The translations under genes were made by a program, and so were the position numbers. A model generated the notes under the pieces. The model did no database searches. It worked only from the letters and a program-made list of their open reading frames with translations, and was not told where the DNA came from. This document shows positions 19,919 through 29,065 of a stretch of DNA of 64,000 bases, piece by piece. How positions within the stretch are numbered: the first letter of the stretch is position 1; each line of letters begins with the position of its first letter. Source of the stretch: Hoyosella subflava DQS3-9A1 (GTDB lineage Bacteria > Actinomycetota > Actinomycetes > Mycobacteriales > Mycobacteriaceae); assembly GCF_000214175.1 (NCBI RefSeq), contig NC_015564.1:1240001-1304000 (forward strand), read 5' to 3'.

Positions 19919-20036
19919 GCTCTGAATCTAGCGGAGTCATGGAGACCCGGCATTACGGGCAGTGATCGAACTGCTGGCACACTGGTACCGGGGCGCGAGG
20001 CATTGCGCCTGAGCAAAGCCGGTAGATGGGGGATGT

Positions 20037-20669
20037 GTGGTGGCGGTGGTCGGGCGCTGGGTGAGCCGTTTGCTCATCGGTGTGGTCCTGATAGCTATCG
20101 TGCTCGTTGCTGGTACCGCCGCGCGGGTGTGGCAGGTCGCGCGAGTAAACGACTACTCACCCGTTGACGCAATCGCGGTTCTCGGGGCGGCGCAATATAA
20201 CGGCGTCCCGTCCGATGTGTTCAGATCTCGGTTAGACCAGGCGGCTGCGCTCTACGAGCAGGGCGTCGCTCCACTCATAGTTACTGTCGGCGGCAAGCAG
20301 GTGGGCGACGTGTTCACTGAGGCAGCCGCCGGCAAGTCGTATCTGGAGTCCACGGGTATTCCCGCCGCTGACGTGCTTGCTGTCGAAGAGGGTGCGGACA
20401 CGCTGGAGAGCGTGCGTGCCATTTCGCGCGAGCTCAGCGGTCTTGGGCTTTCGTCTGTCGTGATCACCACGGATCCGTGGCATTCACTGCGTACCCGCGT
20501 AATGGCTAACGACGCGGGATTGGAGACGACTACGGCCCCTTCGCGGTCCGGGCCCGCGGTGCTGACGAGAGAATCACAATTCCGTGGAATCGCGCGCGAG
20601 ACCGCCGCTCTGCTTTACTACCAATTCACCCACTCATCTAACGAACTGCGTAACGTACCTGGCCTCTGA
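20037..20669 (+). CDS. YdcF/SanA-family (DUF218) membrane-anchored protein
   Basis: DUF218 (YdcF-like) protein of 210 residues with one N-terminal transmembrane anchor (about 8-30) and an extracytoplasmic Rossmann-like domain. Family motifs are VDAIAVLGAAQYNG, LIVTVGGK, EEGADTLESVRA and SVVITTDPWHSLRT. Relatives include E. coli SanA, which affects envelope permeability to vancomycin; the substrate is not known. GTG start. It is divergent from the TPM gene and lies 19 bp before dgt. Confidence 0.85.
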   Translation: MVAVVGRWVSRLLIGVVLIAIVLVAGTAARVWQVARVNDYSPVDAIAVLGAAQYNGVPSDVFRSRLDQAAALYEQGVAPLIVTVGGKQVGDVFTEAAAGKSYLESTGIPAADVLAVEEGADTLESVRAISRELSGLGLSSVVITTDPWHSLRTRVMANDAGLETTTAPSRSGPAVLTRESQFRGIARETAALLYYQFTHSSNELRNVPGL

Positions 20670-20688
20670 CTCATAGAAGCGAACGCAC

Positions 20689-21966
20689 ATGATTGAGCGC
20701 GGCTCTCTTTACACCGACCACGACGCGGAGCGGCGTGTGCCCGAAGGGGGTAAGAACTCCCTGTTGGAAGGGACGTCTTCGCAGCACCGGACGCCATACA
20801 GCCGGGACCGTGCGCGCGTCTTGCATTCTGCTGCCTTACGCCGTCTCGCCGACAAAACACAGGTTGTCGGGCCGCAGGAAGGTGATACGCCGCGCACCCG
20901 GCTCACCCATTCGCTCGAGGTCGCGCAGATCGGCCGCGGAATTGCCGACGGGCTGGGCTGCGATCCCGACCTGGTGGACCTCGCCGGACTTGCACACGAT
21001 ATTGGGCACCCACCTTACGGCCACAACGGTGAACGGGCCCTCAATGAGGTTGCGGCCGAGTGCGGCGGTTTCGAGGGAAACGCTCAGAACCTGCGGATCC
21101 TAACCAGGCTGGAGCCCAAGCTTCTCGACCCGGCCGGTGAGAGCGTGGGTCTCAATCTCACGCGCGCGGCGCTTGACGCGGCCACCAAATATCCCTGGAC
21201 ACGCCCGGCTCCGGGCGCGAAGTTCGGCGCCTACGACGATGATGACCACGTTCTGGCGTGGCTGCGGCGCGGTGCGCCCGGCAAACAGAAGTGCCTTGAA
21301 GCGCAAATCATGGATTGGGCCGACGATGTCGCGTACTCGGTCCATGACGTGGAGGACGGTGTGATCGAAGGCCGACTTGACTTGAGAGCGCTCGCTGACC
21401 CGGCGGAGCAGCGCGAACTCGCTGCGGTGGGGCACCGGGAGTTCAAAGAGATTGATGACGCGATCCTGATCGAAGCGGCCCAGCGTCTGTCCGCGCTGCC
21501 GGTGGTCAAGGCGGTGCGGACTTACGACGGGACGCTGGATAGTTCTGTCGCACTCAAGCGACTGACCAGTGAGCTGGTGGGCCGATTCGCCTCCGCCGCG
21601 ATCGCTGCTACGCGCGCTTCATGCGGCGCGGTGCGGGTCGCGCGTTACGACTGCGATCTGCACATCCCGCAGGTTGTCGAATCCGAGGTTGCGATCCTCA
21701 AAACAATCGCGCTGAGATTTGTCTTCTCGGATCCGGCGCACCGTGCGAAGCAGGAACGGGAGCGGGACCGAATCCACCGAATGGCGCAATATCTGCTGCA
21801 CACATCACCTGGCGAGCTCGATCCGATCTTCGTGCCTTTCTGGGAGCGGGCACAGTCAGACGCCCAGCGCACCCGCGTCGTGGTCGATCAGATTGCGTCA
21901 TACACCGAGAGTCGCCTCGAGCGACTTGACCGCGCAAGCAGGGGAGCGCAGGCAGCGTGGGGCTGA
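20689..21966 (+). CDS. dgt: Deoxyguanosinetriphosphate triphosphohydrolase-like protein
   Basis: HD-domain dNTPase that converts dNTPs to deoxynucleosides and triphosphate. In the 425-residue protein the metal ligands are visible as H74 ([10 protein letters not shown]) and H103-D104 ([15 protein letters not shown]), with a later Asp in [16 protein letters not shown]. This is the type 2 dGTPase-like subgroup found upstream of dnaG across Actinobacteria. dnaG starts 29 bp downstream. Confidence 0.93.
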   Translation: MIERGSLYTDHDAERRVPEGGKNSLLEGTSSQHRTPYSRDRARVLHSAALRRLADKTQVVGPQEGDTPRTRLTHSLEVAQIGRGIADGLGCDPDLVDLAGLAHDIGHPPYGHNGERALNEVAAECGGFEGNAQNLRILTRLEPKLLDPAGESVGLNLTRAALDAATKYPWTRPAPGAKFGAYDDDDHVLAWLRRGAPGKQKCLEAQIMDWADDVAYSVHDVEDGVIEGRLDLRALADPAEQRELAAVGHREFKEIDDAILIEAAQRLSALPVVKAVRTYDGTLDSSVALKRLTSELVGRFASAAIAATRASCGAVRVARYDCDLHIPQVVESEVAILKTIALRFVFSDPAHRAKQERERDRIHRMAQYLLHTSPGELDPIFVPFWERAQSDAQRTRVVVDQIASYTESRLERLDRASRGAQAAWG

Positions 21967-21995
21967 AGGCTCCAATGACGCCGTAGACTCGTCGC

Positions 21996-23897
21996 GTGGC
22001 TGGCCGTATTCCTGAACGAGACATCGCGGCAATCCGCGATCGCGTACCCATCGATGAACTCGTCGGTGAGTATGTTTCGCTCCGCCGTGCCGGAACGTCG
22101 TTGAAGGGGTTATGTCCCTTCCACGACGAGAAGACTCCCTCCTTCCACGTGCGACCGAGCCACGGGCACTTCCACTGTTTCGGCTGTGGCGAGGGTGGCG
22201 ATATCTACAGTTTTCTGCAGAAAATCGAGCACATCAGTTTCGCCGAAGCGGTGGAACAGCTCGCCGACCGCTCGGGCTACCGCATCACCTATGAAGGTGG
22301 CGGGACGTCGGTACAGCGGGATCGCGGAACTCGAACACGGCTTGTGGCTGCCAACGCGGCCGCCCAGCAGTTCTACGCGCGCCAGCTGTCCACCCCGGAA
22401 GCGGAGGTGGCGCGCCAGTACCTCAAGGAACGTCACTTCGATGGTGCGGCCGCAGTCCAGTTCGGTTGCGGCTACGCACCTAGTGGATGGGACAGCCTGA
22501 CCAAGCACCTTTTGACGCAGGGCTTCGAATTTAAAGAACTCGAAGCAGCGGGGCTGTCGAAGCAGGGCAAACGTGGCCCGATCGATCGCTTTCATCGGCG
22601 GTTGCTATGGCCGATCCGGAACCTGTCTGGCGATGTGATTGGTTTCGGTGCGAGGCGTTTGTTCGACGACGACGTACAGCAGGCCAAGTACCTGAACACA
22701 CCCGAGACCGTGCTCTACAAGAAATCGCAGGTGCTGTTCGGCCTCGATCTTGCCAAGCGTGAAATAGCGAAGTCGCATCAGGTGGTGATCGTCGAGGGCT
22801 ACACCGACGTCATGGCCATGCATCTCGCAGGTGTCACGACCGCGGTGGCCGCGTGCGGTACGGCCTTTGGTGACGAGCACGTCGGGCTGCTGCGTCGGCT
22901 ACTGATGGACGATAGTTACTTCCGCGGGGAAGTGATCTTCACTTTCGATGGGGACGAGGCAGGGCAAAAGGCAGCTCTCAAAGCGTTCGAGGGTGATCAG
23001 AAAGTCGCAGGAAAGACGTTCGTAGCGGTAGCGCCCGCAGGCATGGATCCGTGCGATCTACGGGTGGAGCGCGGAGATGCGGCGGTGCGAGACCTGGTTG
23101 CACGCAGGAGTCCGCTCTTCGCCTTCGTGGTGCGCTCGATACTCGGGGAGCATGACCTCGAGACCTCGGAGGGAAGGGTTGAGGCGCTGCGGCGGGCCGT
23201 GCCTGTCGTTGCCAAGATCAAGGACACTGCCCTGCGGGATGACTATGCAAAGCAGCTCGCCGATTGGGTCGGCTGGGAGAAGGAAGCGCAGGTACGGCAG
23301 CGCGTCCGGGAGTACGCGCAGCAACACAGCGGTGGTGCGGCGCAGGGGCCGACGCAATCAAAGCGCAACGGCAAGAGCGGCGCGGCATCCCGGCCAGATC
23401 CACGTGACCCCTCGGTCTGGCCGGAACGCGAGGCGCTCAAGGCAGGGCTCCAGTACCCCGGCGTCGCCGGTACGGTGTTCGATTCGCTGCCAGACGAATC
23501 GTTCCGGCACCCGGCGTATCTCCGCATCCGTCGAGCCATGGCCGACGCCGGAGGTGCTGGCAGTGGACATGCCGGCGCCACCTGGCTTGAGCTGGTAATG
23601 AGGGAACTCGACGATGACGATCCGCTGAGATCGCTCGTGTCAGAACTCGCGGTGGAATCCATGCCGGTGGAGGAAGCCAGCGTGCCGCGGTATATCGGTG
23701 GTGTGCTCGCGCGTTTGCAGGAGGTCTGGGTGGGGCGCCAGGTCGCAGACCTCAAGTCCAGGCTGCAGCGAATGTCCCCGAGCGAGGACCCCGGTGAGTA
23801 CCATGCACTATTCGGAGATCTAGTTGCGCTGGAAGAGTACAGGCGAAGTCTGCTGCATAAGGCAGTTGGCGACGGGGCAGAGAGTGGACTCGTCTAG
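21996..23897 (+). CDS. dnaG: DNA primase DnaG
   Basis: Synthesises RNA primers for replication. The 633-residue protein has a zinc-binding domain with C40-x2-H43 and C61-x2-C64, a TOPRIM catalytic core (VIVEGYTDVMAMHLAG with the catalytic Glu; TFDGDEAGQKAA with the metal-binding Asp) and a C-terminal helicase-interaction domain (about 450-630) joined by a low-complexity linker near 440-460. GTG start. It converges with the YtxH-like gene, 6 bp away. Confidence 0.96.
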   Translation: MAGRIPERDIAAIRDRVPIDELVGEYVSLRRAGTSLKGLCPFHDEKTPSFHVRPSHGHFHCFGCGEGGDIYSFLQKIEHISFAEAVEQLADRSGYRITYEGGGTSVQRDRGTRTRLVAANAAAQQFYARQLSTPEAEVARQYLKERHFDGAAAVQFGCGYAPSGWDSLTKHLLTQGFEFKELEAAGLSKQGKRGPIDRFHRRLLWPIRNLSGDVIGFGARRLFDDDVQQAKYLNTPETVLYKKSQVLFGLDLAKREIAKSHQVVIVEGYTDVMAMHLAGVTTAVAACGTAFGDEHVGLLRRLLMDDSYFRGEVIFTFDGDEAGQKAALKAFEGDQKVAGKTFVAVAPAGMDPCDLRVERGDAAVRDLVARRSPLFAFVVRSILGEHDLETSEGRVEALRRAVPVVAKIKDTALRDDYAKQLADWVGWEKEAQVRQRVREYAQQHSGGAAQGPTQSKRNGKSGAASRPDPRDPSVWPEREALKAGLQYPGVAGTVFDSLPDESFRHPAYLRIRRAMADAGGAGSGHAGATWLELVMRELDDDDPLRSLVSELAVESMPVEEASVPRYIGGVLARLQEVWVGRQVADLKSRLQRMSPSEDPGEYHALFGDLVALEEYRRSLLHKAVGDGAESGLV

Positions 23898-23903
23898 TCG
23901 ACC

Positions 23904-24176
23904 TCAGCGCCGCGACCCGTTGAGGTTCGCCTGGCCACGTGCCGCCTCCTGCGGCGCATAAACCGACGTACTGTCGTCGATATCAGCGATCCGCTCCAGC
24001 TTCGGTGTGGTGCTTAGCGCGTCGGAGAGCTTCTGGCGACCGACTTCGATCGCTTTCTTCGTGGCCGGACTGGTCGCTACGGTACGGGCCGTCCGGCTGA
24101 TCTGTTCGAAACGCTCGCGTCCCGCGCGGGTACCCAGGACGTACCCGGCAGCGACGCCGACTAACAGACCAATCAT
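23904..24176 (-). CDS. YtxH-like small membrane protein
   Basis: 90-residue protein with one N-terminal Gly-rich hydrophobic helix (MIGLLVGVAAGYVLGTRAGRE), then a basic helical segment (about 22-60) and a polar tail. This is the pattern of YtxH-like proteins and of the small protein next to dnaG in mycobacteria (Rv2342). Function unknown. Confidence 0.75.
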   Translation of the reverse strand: MIGLLVGVAAGYVLGTRAGRERFEQISRTARTVATSPATKKAIEVGRQKLSDALSTTPKLERIADIDDSTSVYAPQEAARGQANLNGSRR

Positions 24177-24351
24177 GAGCGAAAGCCTCCCCGGCTCGAA
24201 TCCTCGGGATCAACGGTTGATGCATGTTCCATCTTGCCTCAGGTCGCCGCGCAGCGCGCTAGTGACACAGCACTTGGTGCTTCCTCTCGATTTGGCAAAA
24301 GTGGGGGAGGATGCGCTAAAGTCGGCAAGGCCCGTTCGCGGGCCAGGGCAT

Positions 24352-24427
<76 letters not shown>

Positions 24428-24432
24428 GAAAT

Positions 24433-24460
24433 AGGCCCTCCACCCTGCGGCGGAGGGCCT
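24433..24460 (+). terminator. Terminator after tRNA-Asn
   Basis: AGGCCCTCC (24433-24441) and GGAGGGCCT (24452-24460) form a perfect 9-bp stem with a 10-nt loop, starting 6 bp after the tRNA. Confidence 0.75.
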
Positions 24461-24487
24461 TAAAGCTGTGTATGGTAGTTCTGCCCA

Positions 24488-24561
24488 GGGGCGGTAGCTC
24501 AGTCGGTTAGAGCCGCGGACTCATAATCCGCTGGTCGCGGGTTCGAGCCCCGCCCGCCCCA
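24488..24561 (+). tRNA. tRNA-Met (CAT), probably elongator
   Basis: Acceptor arms GGGGCGG and CCGCCCC, D-arm GCTCAGTCGGTTAGAGC, anticodon stem-loop CGGACTCATAATCCG with anticodon CAT, T-loop GGTTCGAGCCC; no encoded CCA. The first acceptor pair is G-C, so it is not an initiator. CAT is also used by tRNA-Ile2 (lysidine), which cannot be fully excluded by eye. Confidence 0.9.
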
Positions 24562-24562
24562 C

Positions 24563-25243
24563 TTAGGTTCGTCGCTCGCCATGCTGGCGGCGCACGATTT
24601 CAGTGATCCAGATCGGCGCGTACGGTGACGTGCAGTTCGGGGGAGTCGGATAGTCCTTGAGTACTTCGAGGCGCTCCCCGATGCCGATTGCGCGGGCGCG
24701 GTGCTCGGCGTGGTCGATGCCGATCTGGGCCAGGCAGTGATTCATTGCCCACTGCAAGCGATCCGGAGCGTCTTTCATCTCGGCTTCGATGGTGTCGAGC
24801 AACCCCGGAAGGTCGAGGCCTTCGGGTTTCTTCGCCACACGATCAGTGGTCAGCGCCCATCCCGCACTTGCGACGATCGGATCAGGGTCAGCGCACCAGG
24901 TCTGGCGAAGGGCTTCGACATGAGGGCTCTTCTTCACGACGTAGTTCACGAGCCAGTCCTGAACCTTGGGTGACCGCGCTTGGCGAAGCATTGTGTCTAA
25001 CGCGTCCCGGTCGAATGCTTTGGGGCGGCAGATCAGGATCGCCAGCAGTCTTGCCGCGGTGTCGCTGGTTCCCCAAAGTCCTTGTGCAAGTTCCTGCTGG
25101 GTCTTGAGCCGCTTGGCGAGCGCGCGCAGTTTGGTGAGGTTCACGCCGTGATCGTCACCGTGCCTTTCGTTCACCGCGCGGACCTTCGGGTCCTCAAGCG
25201 CAGCCAACTCCGCCATCACCTCGGCCACCATCACCTGAGCCAC
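24563..25243 (-). CDS. DNA alkylation repair family (AlkD-like) protein
   Basis: 226-residue all-helical protein of the AlkD-like HEAT-repeat family, whose characterised members are glycosylases for bulky or cationic alkylpurines. Features are the N-terminal VMAELAALEDPKVRAVNERHG segment, LAQGLWGTSDTAARLLAILI (HEAT-like pair) and W/D residues in VQDWLVNYVVKK and WALTTDR. Some homologues lack catalytic residues, so enzyme activity is not certain. Its stop codon lies 1 bp after tRNA-Met on the opposite strand. Not part of the neighbouring conserved blocks. Confidence 0.72.
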   Translation of the reverse strand: MAQVMVAEVMAELAALEDPKVRAVNERHGDDHGVNLTKLRALAKRLKTQQELAQGLWGTSDTAARLLAILICRPKAFDRDALDTMLRQARSPKVQDWLVNYVVKKSPHVEALRQTWCADPDPIVASAGWALTTDRVAKKPEGLDLPGLLDTIEAEMKDAPDRLQWAMNHCLAQIGIDHAEHRARAIGIGERLEVLKDYPTPPNCTSPYAPIWITEIVRRQHGERRT

Positions 25244-25431
25244 CTCAACCTCCGTCCGACGCGTGTGGGGGTCAGCCTACGACGAGGCTTCGGCGCCGAT
25301 GCGCGCACTCGTCCTGAGAAATGCACCAGACACTCCGCGTGACGGCAACCGTTTCTCTGCACGACCGGTGAGGCAATGCCGACTCCGGTCGCTTATCTTC
25401 GTCTTAAATTCTGCCCCTACACTCGCTGCCG

Positions 25432-25950
25432 ATGACTTCAGAAAAGACGAGTAGCTTAGAGTTCGTTGACGACAAGACCGACAATGATGTGGAGGCGGGG
25501 ACGCCACAAAGTCCACAAAGTCCGCCTAAATTCGCCTCCGGCAGGGGAGCCGCGACGGGCGCGGGCGCTGTAGTCAGCGTGGGCCTTGGGCTCGCCTCCG
25601 TCGTCGGTACCCCACTCGCCGACATGATGCGGTCCCGGCAAGATCTGCTGGGGCAAATCGATGCGGCGACCGGTGTCGCGGGTGACGAGATCGACTCCAT
25701 CTATGGTGCGCCGTGGAATATGACTGCGCTCGTGAATGGCGCGTTCGCGCTGGTTGCTGTGCTTCTGGGCGCAGCCTTGCTGGGCATGCTGGCGGCACGA
25801 AACGATGAACGGGCCTGGGTGAGAGCGCTGGCCTGGGCTGGCGTCGCGCTGGGCGTGATCGGGCTGCTGATCGCGGGCGGCATGTACTTCGACCTCTTCG
25901 CTCCGCAGCCAGAGTTGCCTCTCATGCCAGCGAACCCGATGGGCGGTTAG
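25432..25950 (+). CDS. Hypothetical membrane protein
   Basis: I do not recognise this 172-residue protein. It has a polar, acidic N-terminus (1-35, with the short duplication PQSPQSPP), then hydrophobic segments at about 43-63, 97-120 and 130-152, and a Pro-rich tail. The start ATG 25432 has no strong ribosome site. The serine hydrolase gene starts 10 bp after its stop, so the two are probably cotranscribed. Confidence 0.7.
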   Translation: MTSEKTSSLEFVDDKTDNDVEAGTPQSPQSPPKFASGRGAATGAGAVVSVGLGLASVVGTPLADMMRSRQDLLGQIDAATGVAGDEIDSIYGAPWNMTALVNGAFALVAVLLGAALLGMLAARNDERAWVRALAWAGVALGVIGLLIAGGMYFDLFAPQPELPLMPANPMGG

Positions 25951-25960
25951 GCTTTACTCC

Positions 25961-26776
25961 GTGCAGTCTCTCGAGAAGCTCGGTTCGTGGCCCGTCCCGC
26001 ACGTCTCAGCAGCGGTGGTTTCGCCGCGGGGGACGCTGGCGAGTACGGGACCCACGGACCGGGTCTTTAAGCTCGCTTCCGTCACGAAACTTCTCGTGGC
26101 CTACGGCTCCCTGATCGCGATCGAAGAGGGCGCGATCGGTCTCGATGAGGAGGCCGGTCCGGAAGGCTCGACCGTGCGTCATTTACTTTCTCACGCGTCG
26201 GGCCTGGCATTCGGGGAAAAGCGCACTCAAGCGAAACTTGCCACTAAGCGAATTTATTCGAGTTCTGGTTTTGAGGTCCTTGCGGAACTAATTGAATCGA
26301 AGACTGGCATTGCTTTCCCAGAGTATCTGCGCCTAGGTGTGTTCGAACCGCTGGGTATGGAATCGACTGCACTAGAAGGTCCTGCTGGGCATGGGGCGGT
26401 CTCGACAGTTGACGACTTGGCGCGGTTCGCGGAAGAGTTACTTGAGCCGAGGTTCCTCGCGGCTGAAACACTGAGTGCGGCAACGGCTGTGCAGTTTCCG
26501 GATCTCGCCGGCATCGTGCCGGGGTACGGGATGCAACGTCCGAATGAGTGGGGTCTCGGTTTCGAGATTCGTGGCAACAAAGCGCCGCACTGGACGGGAT
26601 CGGAAAACTCTCCCGCCACGTTCGGTCATTTCGGTCAATCAGGAACATTTCTTTGGGTGGACCCGAACGTGCGAGTCGCAACCGTTGTTCTGACCGACCG
26701 AGACTTTGGTGACTGGGCAAAGCCTTTATGGCCTGAACTGAGTGACGATATCCTCAGTGAAATCTCAGACTTGTAA
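25961..26776 (+). CDS. Beta-lactamase-family serine hydrolase
   Basis: Class C beta-lactamase/penicillin-binding-protein-fold hydrolase, 271 residues, no signal peptide seen. The nucleophile motif SxxK is S40-V-T-K43. The usual YxN motif appears as Y99-S-S, so the Asn is replaced. A C-terminal HFGQSG (about residue 226) matches the usual HxG/KTG position. Such cytoplasmic members are usually esterases or peptidases rather than antibiotic-resistance enzymes. GTG start. Confidence 0.8.
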   Translation: MQSLEKLGSWPVPHVSAAVVSPRGTLASTGPTDRVFKLASVTKLLVAYGSLIAIEEGAIGLDEEAGPEGSTVRHLLSHASGLAFGEKRTQAKLATKRIYSSSGFEVLAELIESKTGIAFPEYLRLGVFEPLGMESTALEGPAGHGAVSTVDDLARFAEELLEPRFLAAETLSAATAVQFPDLAGIVPGYGMQRPNEWGLGFEIRGNKAPHWTGSENSPATFGHFGQSGTFLWVDPNVRVATVVLTDRDFGDWAKPLWPELSDDILSEISDL

Positions 26777-26958
26777 CGAATTTTCGTCAAAAGACTAGCG
26801 CGATTCGCAAAGTCACGGCAGACTATCTTGCATCAGCAAGCACTTCGCTAACAGTTGTCACACGGCAGGGGTGAAGGGCGAGCGTGTACCACCGGCTGGA
26901 CTGAGGACCGTTTGGGGAAGACGTTCCTCGTCTGTTCCAGATAACCGGAGGTGCTTAA

Positions 26959-27471
26959 GTGTCGGGTTTGTGTCAGGTATCTGACGCGACGACAGGTGTC
27001 GTGTACTTGCACGCATCACCTAACGCTGTCTGCGCGCATGTGGACTGGGTGGTTGCGGCGACGCTTGGTGGTCGTGCGCGCGTGCGCTGGTCTCCGCAAC
27101 CAGTTGCGGATGGGAATATGCGCGCGACGATCAACTGGGTGGGTCCCGTTGGGACCGGGAGCCGACTGGCCAACGCGCTCGCTGCGTGGCCGGAGTTGCG
27201 TTTCGAGGTCACGGAAGACCCCAGCGAAGGCGTGGATGGCGAACGTTTCTGCCACACACCGGATCTTGGGCTGTGGCGCGGGACGATGAGCGCTAATGGC
27301 GACACGCTGATCGGTGAAATGCGGCTCAAGGCACTTCTAGCGGCACGCCCAGATGATCTAGCGACTGTTCTTCACGCCGAACTAGGCAGCGCGTGGGATG
27401 ACGACCTGGAGCCGTACCGCGCGGTCGGCGAGGGAGCCGAGGTTACTTGGGTGACGCGCCGCGTGGGCTGA
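26959..27471 (+). CDS. DUF3145 domain-containing protein
   Basis: 170-residue protein of the actinobacterial DUF3145 family, function unknown. The family pattern is recognisable: GVVYLHASPNAVCAHVDWVV, then NWVGPVGTGSRLANAL, WPELRFEVTEDPSEGVDGERFCHTPDLG in overlapping pieces, and GEMRLKALL. GTG start behind GGAGG. It converges with accD6, 9 bp away. The 180-bp gap before it shows no clear gene. Confidence 0.82.
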   Translation: MSGLCQVSDATTGVVYLHASPNAVCAHVDWVVAATLGGRARVRWSPQPVADGNMRATINWVGPVGTGSRLANALAAWPELRFEVTEDPSEGVDGERFCHTPDLGLWRGTMSANGDTLIGEMRLKALLAARPDDLATVLHAELGSAWDDDLEPYRAVGEGAEVTWVTRRVG

Positions 27472-27480
27472 GAGGGTCAC

Positions 27481-28935
27481 TCACAGAGGAATGTTCTTGT
27501 GGCTGCCCCGGCGGGCAGGAGCCTCGGCTATTGCCTGGGCGATCCGGCTTCGAGTCTCACGGGGGTCGATGAGTTCGTCCACGACGCCAATGTCCATGGC
27601 TCGGCCGACACCCCCGGCGATGCGCTCATGCTCGTCAGCGAGCCGATCGTGCAACGCTTCGCGCTCTTCGTCGGTCCCCGCGGCAGCAAGGGCGCGCTTG
27701 TGCAGGATTCCGACGGCCGCTTTGGCTCCCATGACAGCAACTTCGCTGTCCGGCCAGGCGAACACCTTCGTCGCACCGAGTGCACGGGAATTCATTGCAA
27801 TGTAAGCGCCGCCGTACGCCTTCCGTACGACGAGGGTGACACGAGGGACGACAGACTCCGCGAACGCGTGAAGGAGTTTCGCGCCGCGACGCACTACACC
27901 TTCCCACTCCTGGCTGACGCCAGGGAGGTAGCCAGGCACGTCGACCAGCACGACCATGGGGACCCCGAAAGCGTCGCACATGCGCACGAACCTGGAGGCT
28001 TTCTCTGCGCTCTCCGAGTTCAGACACCCGCCCATACGCAACGGGTTGTTCGCGAGTACACCGACCGTGCGGCCGGCGAGGCGACCGAAACCGACGACGA
28101 TATTCGGTGCCCACCTGGCCTGTAACTCGATAAACGTCGACAATTCGGATCCGTCGAGCCCGGTGTCGACACTGTCGAGCAACTGGCGGATAACGGGATG
28201 GATGTCGTACGCGCGACGGTTCGATTCGGGAAGCAGTGCCTTGAGGTCAGAGTCCTCATGCTTGGCGGCAGCAAGGTCGAATTCACCCTGGTCAGCTAGC
28301 AGAGAAGCCAGGCTCCGAGCCTGGGCCATCGCGTCGGTTTCATCAGCGGCAGCGATGTGCGCGACACCCGACTTCCGCGTGTGCGTCTCGGGTCCGCCTA
28401 GCGAGGCCATATCGACTTGCTCGCCCGTCACCGAACGGACAACGTCTGGTCCGGTGACGAAGACCCTGCTATCTGGGGCCATGATGACGACGTCGGTGAG
28501 TGCGGGGCCGTACGCCGCGCCACCGGCTGCGGGGCCGAGGACAACGGAGATTTGGGGGACAGTGCCGGAAGCGCGCACCATTGCTTCGAATACGCGTCCG
28601 ACTGCGTGGAGCGCTTCAACTCCTTCTGCTAGGCGGGCACCGCCGGAGTGCCATAGCCCAACGACGGGCAGCTTCTCGGCAATAGCGGCATCGATCGCCG
28701 AAACAATGTGGGCGCAACCGTCGATACCCATCGCGCCGCCCATAATCGTGCCGTCGGTGCAGTAGGCGATCGCGCGGACACCGTCAACGAGTCCCGATGC
28801 TGCGAGCACGCCGGAGTTGTCCCGGGGGTGAAGGAGGCTGACTGAGCCCGGATCGAAGAACCGTTCGAGCCGGTCCAAAGGATCCCGAGGGTCCGGAGCC
28901 GTGTCGCGAGATGTCCTCGGCGCCAAGACGGTCAT
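27481..28935 (-). CDS. accD6: Acyl-CoA carboxylase beta subunit (AccD6-like carboxyltransferase)
   Basis: Carboxyltransferase subunit producing malonyl-CoA (and possibly methylmalonyl-CoA) for fatty-acid and mycolate elongation, working with a biotinylated alpha subunit encoded elsewhere. The 484-residue protein has two crotonase-like halves: N-terminal oxyanion segment GPAAGGAAYGPALTD and C-terminal RKAYGGAYIAMNSRALG with VDVPGYLPGVSQE. ATG start preceded by GGAGGAG. It lies downstream of kas but behind a very strong hairpin, so it probably has its own promoter. Confidence 0.93.
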   Translation of the reverse strand: MTVLAPRTSRDTAPDPRDPLDRLERFFDPGSVSLLHPRDNSGVLAASGLVDGVRAIAYCTDGTIMGGAMGIDGCAHIVSAIDAAIAEKLPVVGLWHSGGARLAEGVEALHAVGRVFEAMVRASGTVPQISVVLGPAAGGAAYGPALTDVVIMAPDSRVFVTGPDVVRSVTGEQVDMASLGGPETHTRKSGVAHIAAADETDAMAQARSLASLLADQGEFDLAAAKHEDSDLKALLPESNRRAYDIHPVIRQLLDSVDTGLDGSELSTFIELQARWAPNIVVGFGRLAGRTVGVLANNPLRMGGCLNSESAEKASRFVRMCDAFGVPMVVLVDVPGYLPGVSQEWEGVVRRGAKLLHAFAESVVPRVTLVVRKAYGGAYIAMNSRALGATKVFAWPDSEVAVMGAKAAVGILHKRALAAAGTDEEREALHDRLADEHERIAGGVGRAMDIGVVDELIDPRETRSRIAQAIAEAPARRGSHKNIPL

Positions 28936-29009
28936 CGCTCCTCCAAATCCCAGTCCCTGCGAACTGCTCTATCGGTATATGTCTTATTCGTCTCGTTATC
29001 TGTTACCGG

Positions 29010-29057
29010 TTGGCCGCGCTTTGTGCTCCCTCACTGTGGAGCACAAAGCGCGGCCAA
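29010..29057 (-). terminator. 19-bp perfect hairpin between kas and accD6
   Basis: TTGGCCGCGCTTTGTGCTC (29010-29028) and its exact complement (29039-29057) enclose a 10-nt loop, 8 bp downstream of the kas stop. This is a strong terminator or attenuator splitting the fabD-acpM-kas transcript from accD6. Confidence 0.75.
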
Positions 29058-29065
29058 GCGTGCCG

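Noticed and set aside
25961-26776. Antibiotic-resistance beta-lactamase
   Set aside because: It has the SxxK motif but no signal peptide and an altered YxN motif, pointing to an esterase/peptidase-type relative.
27956-28765. 269-codon open frame antisense to accD6
   Set aside because: Ser/Ala/Pro-rich shadow; accD6 has full catalytic motifs.
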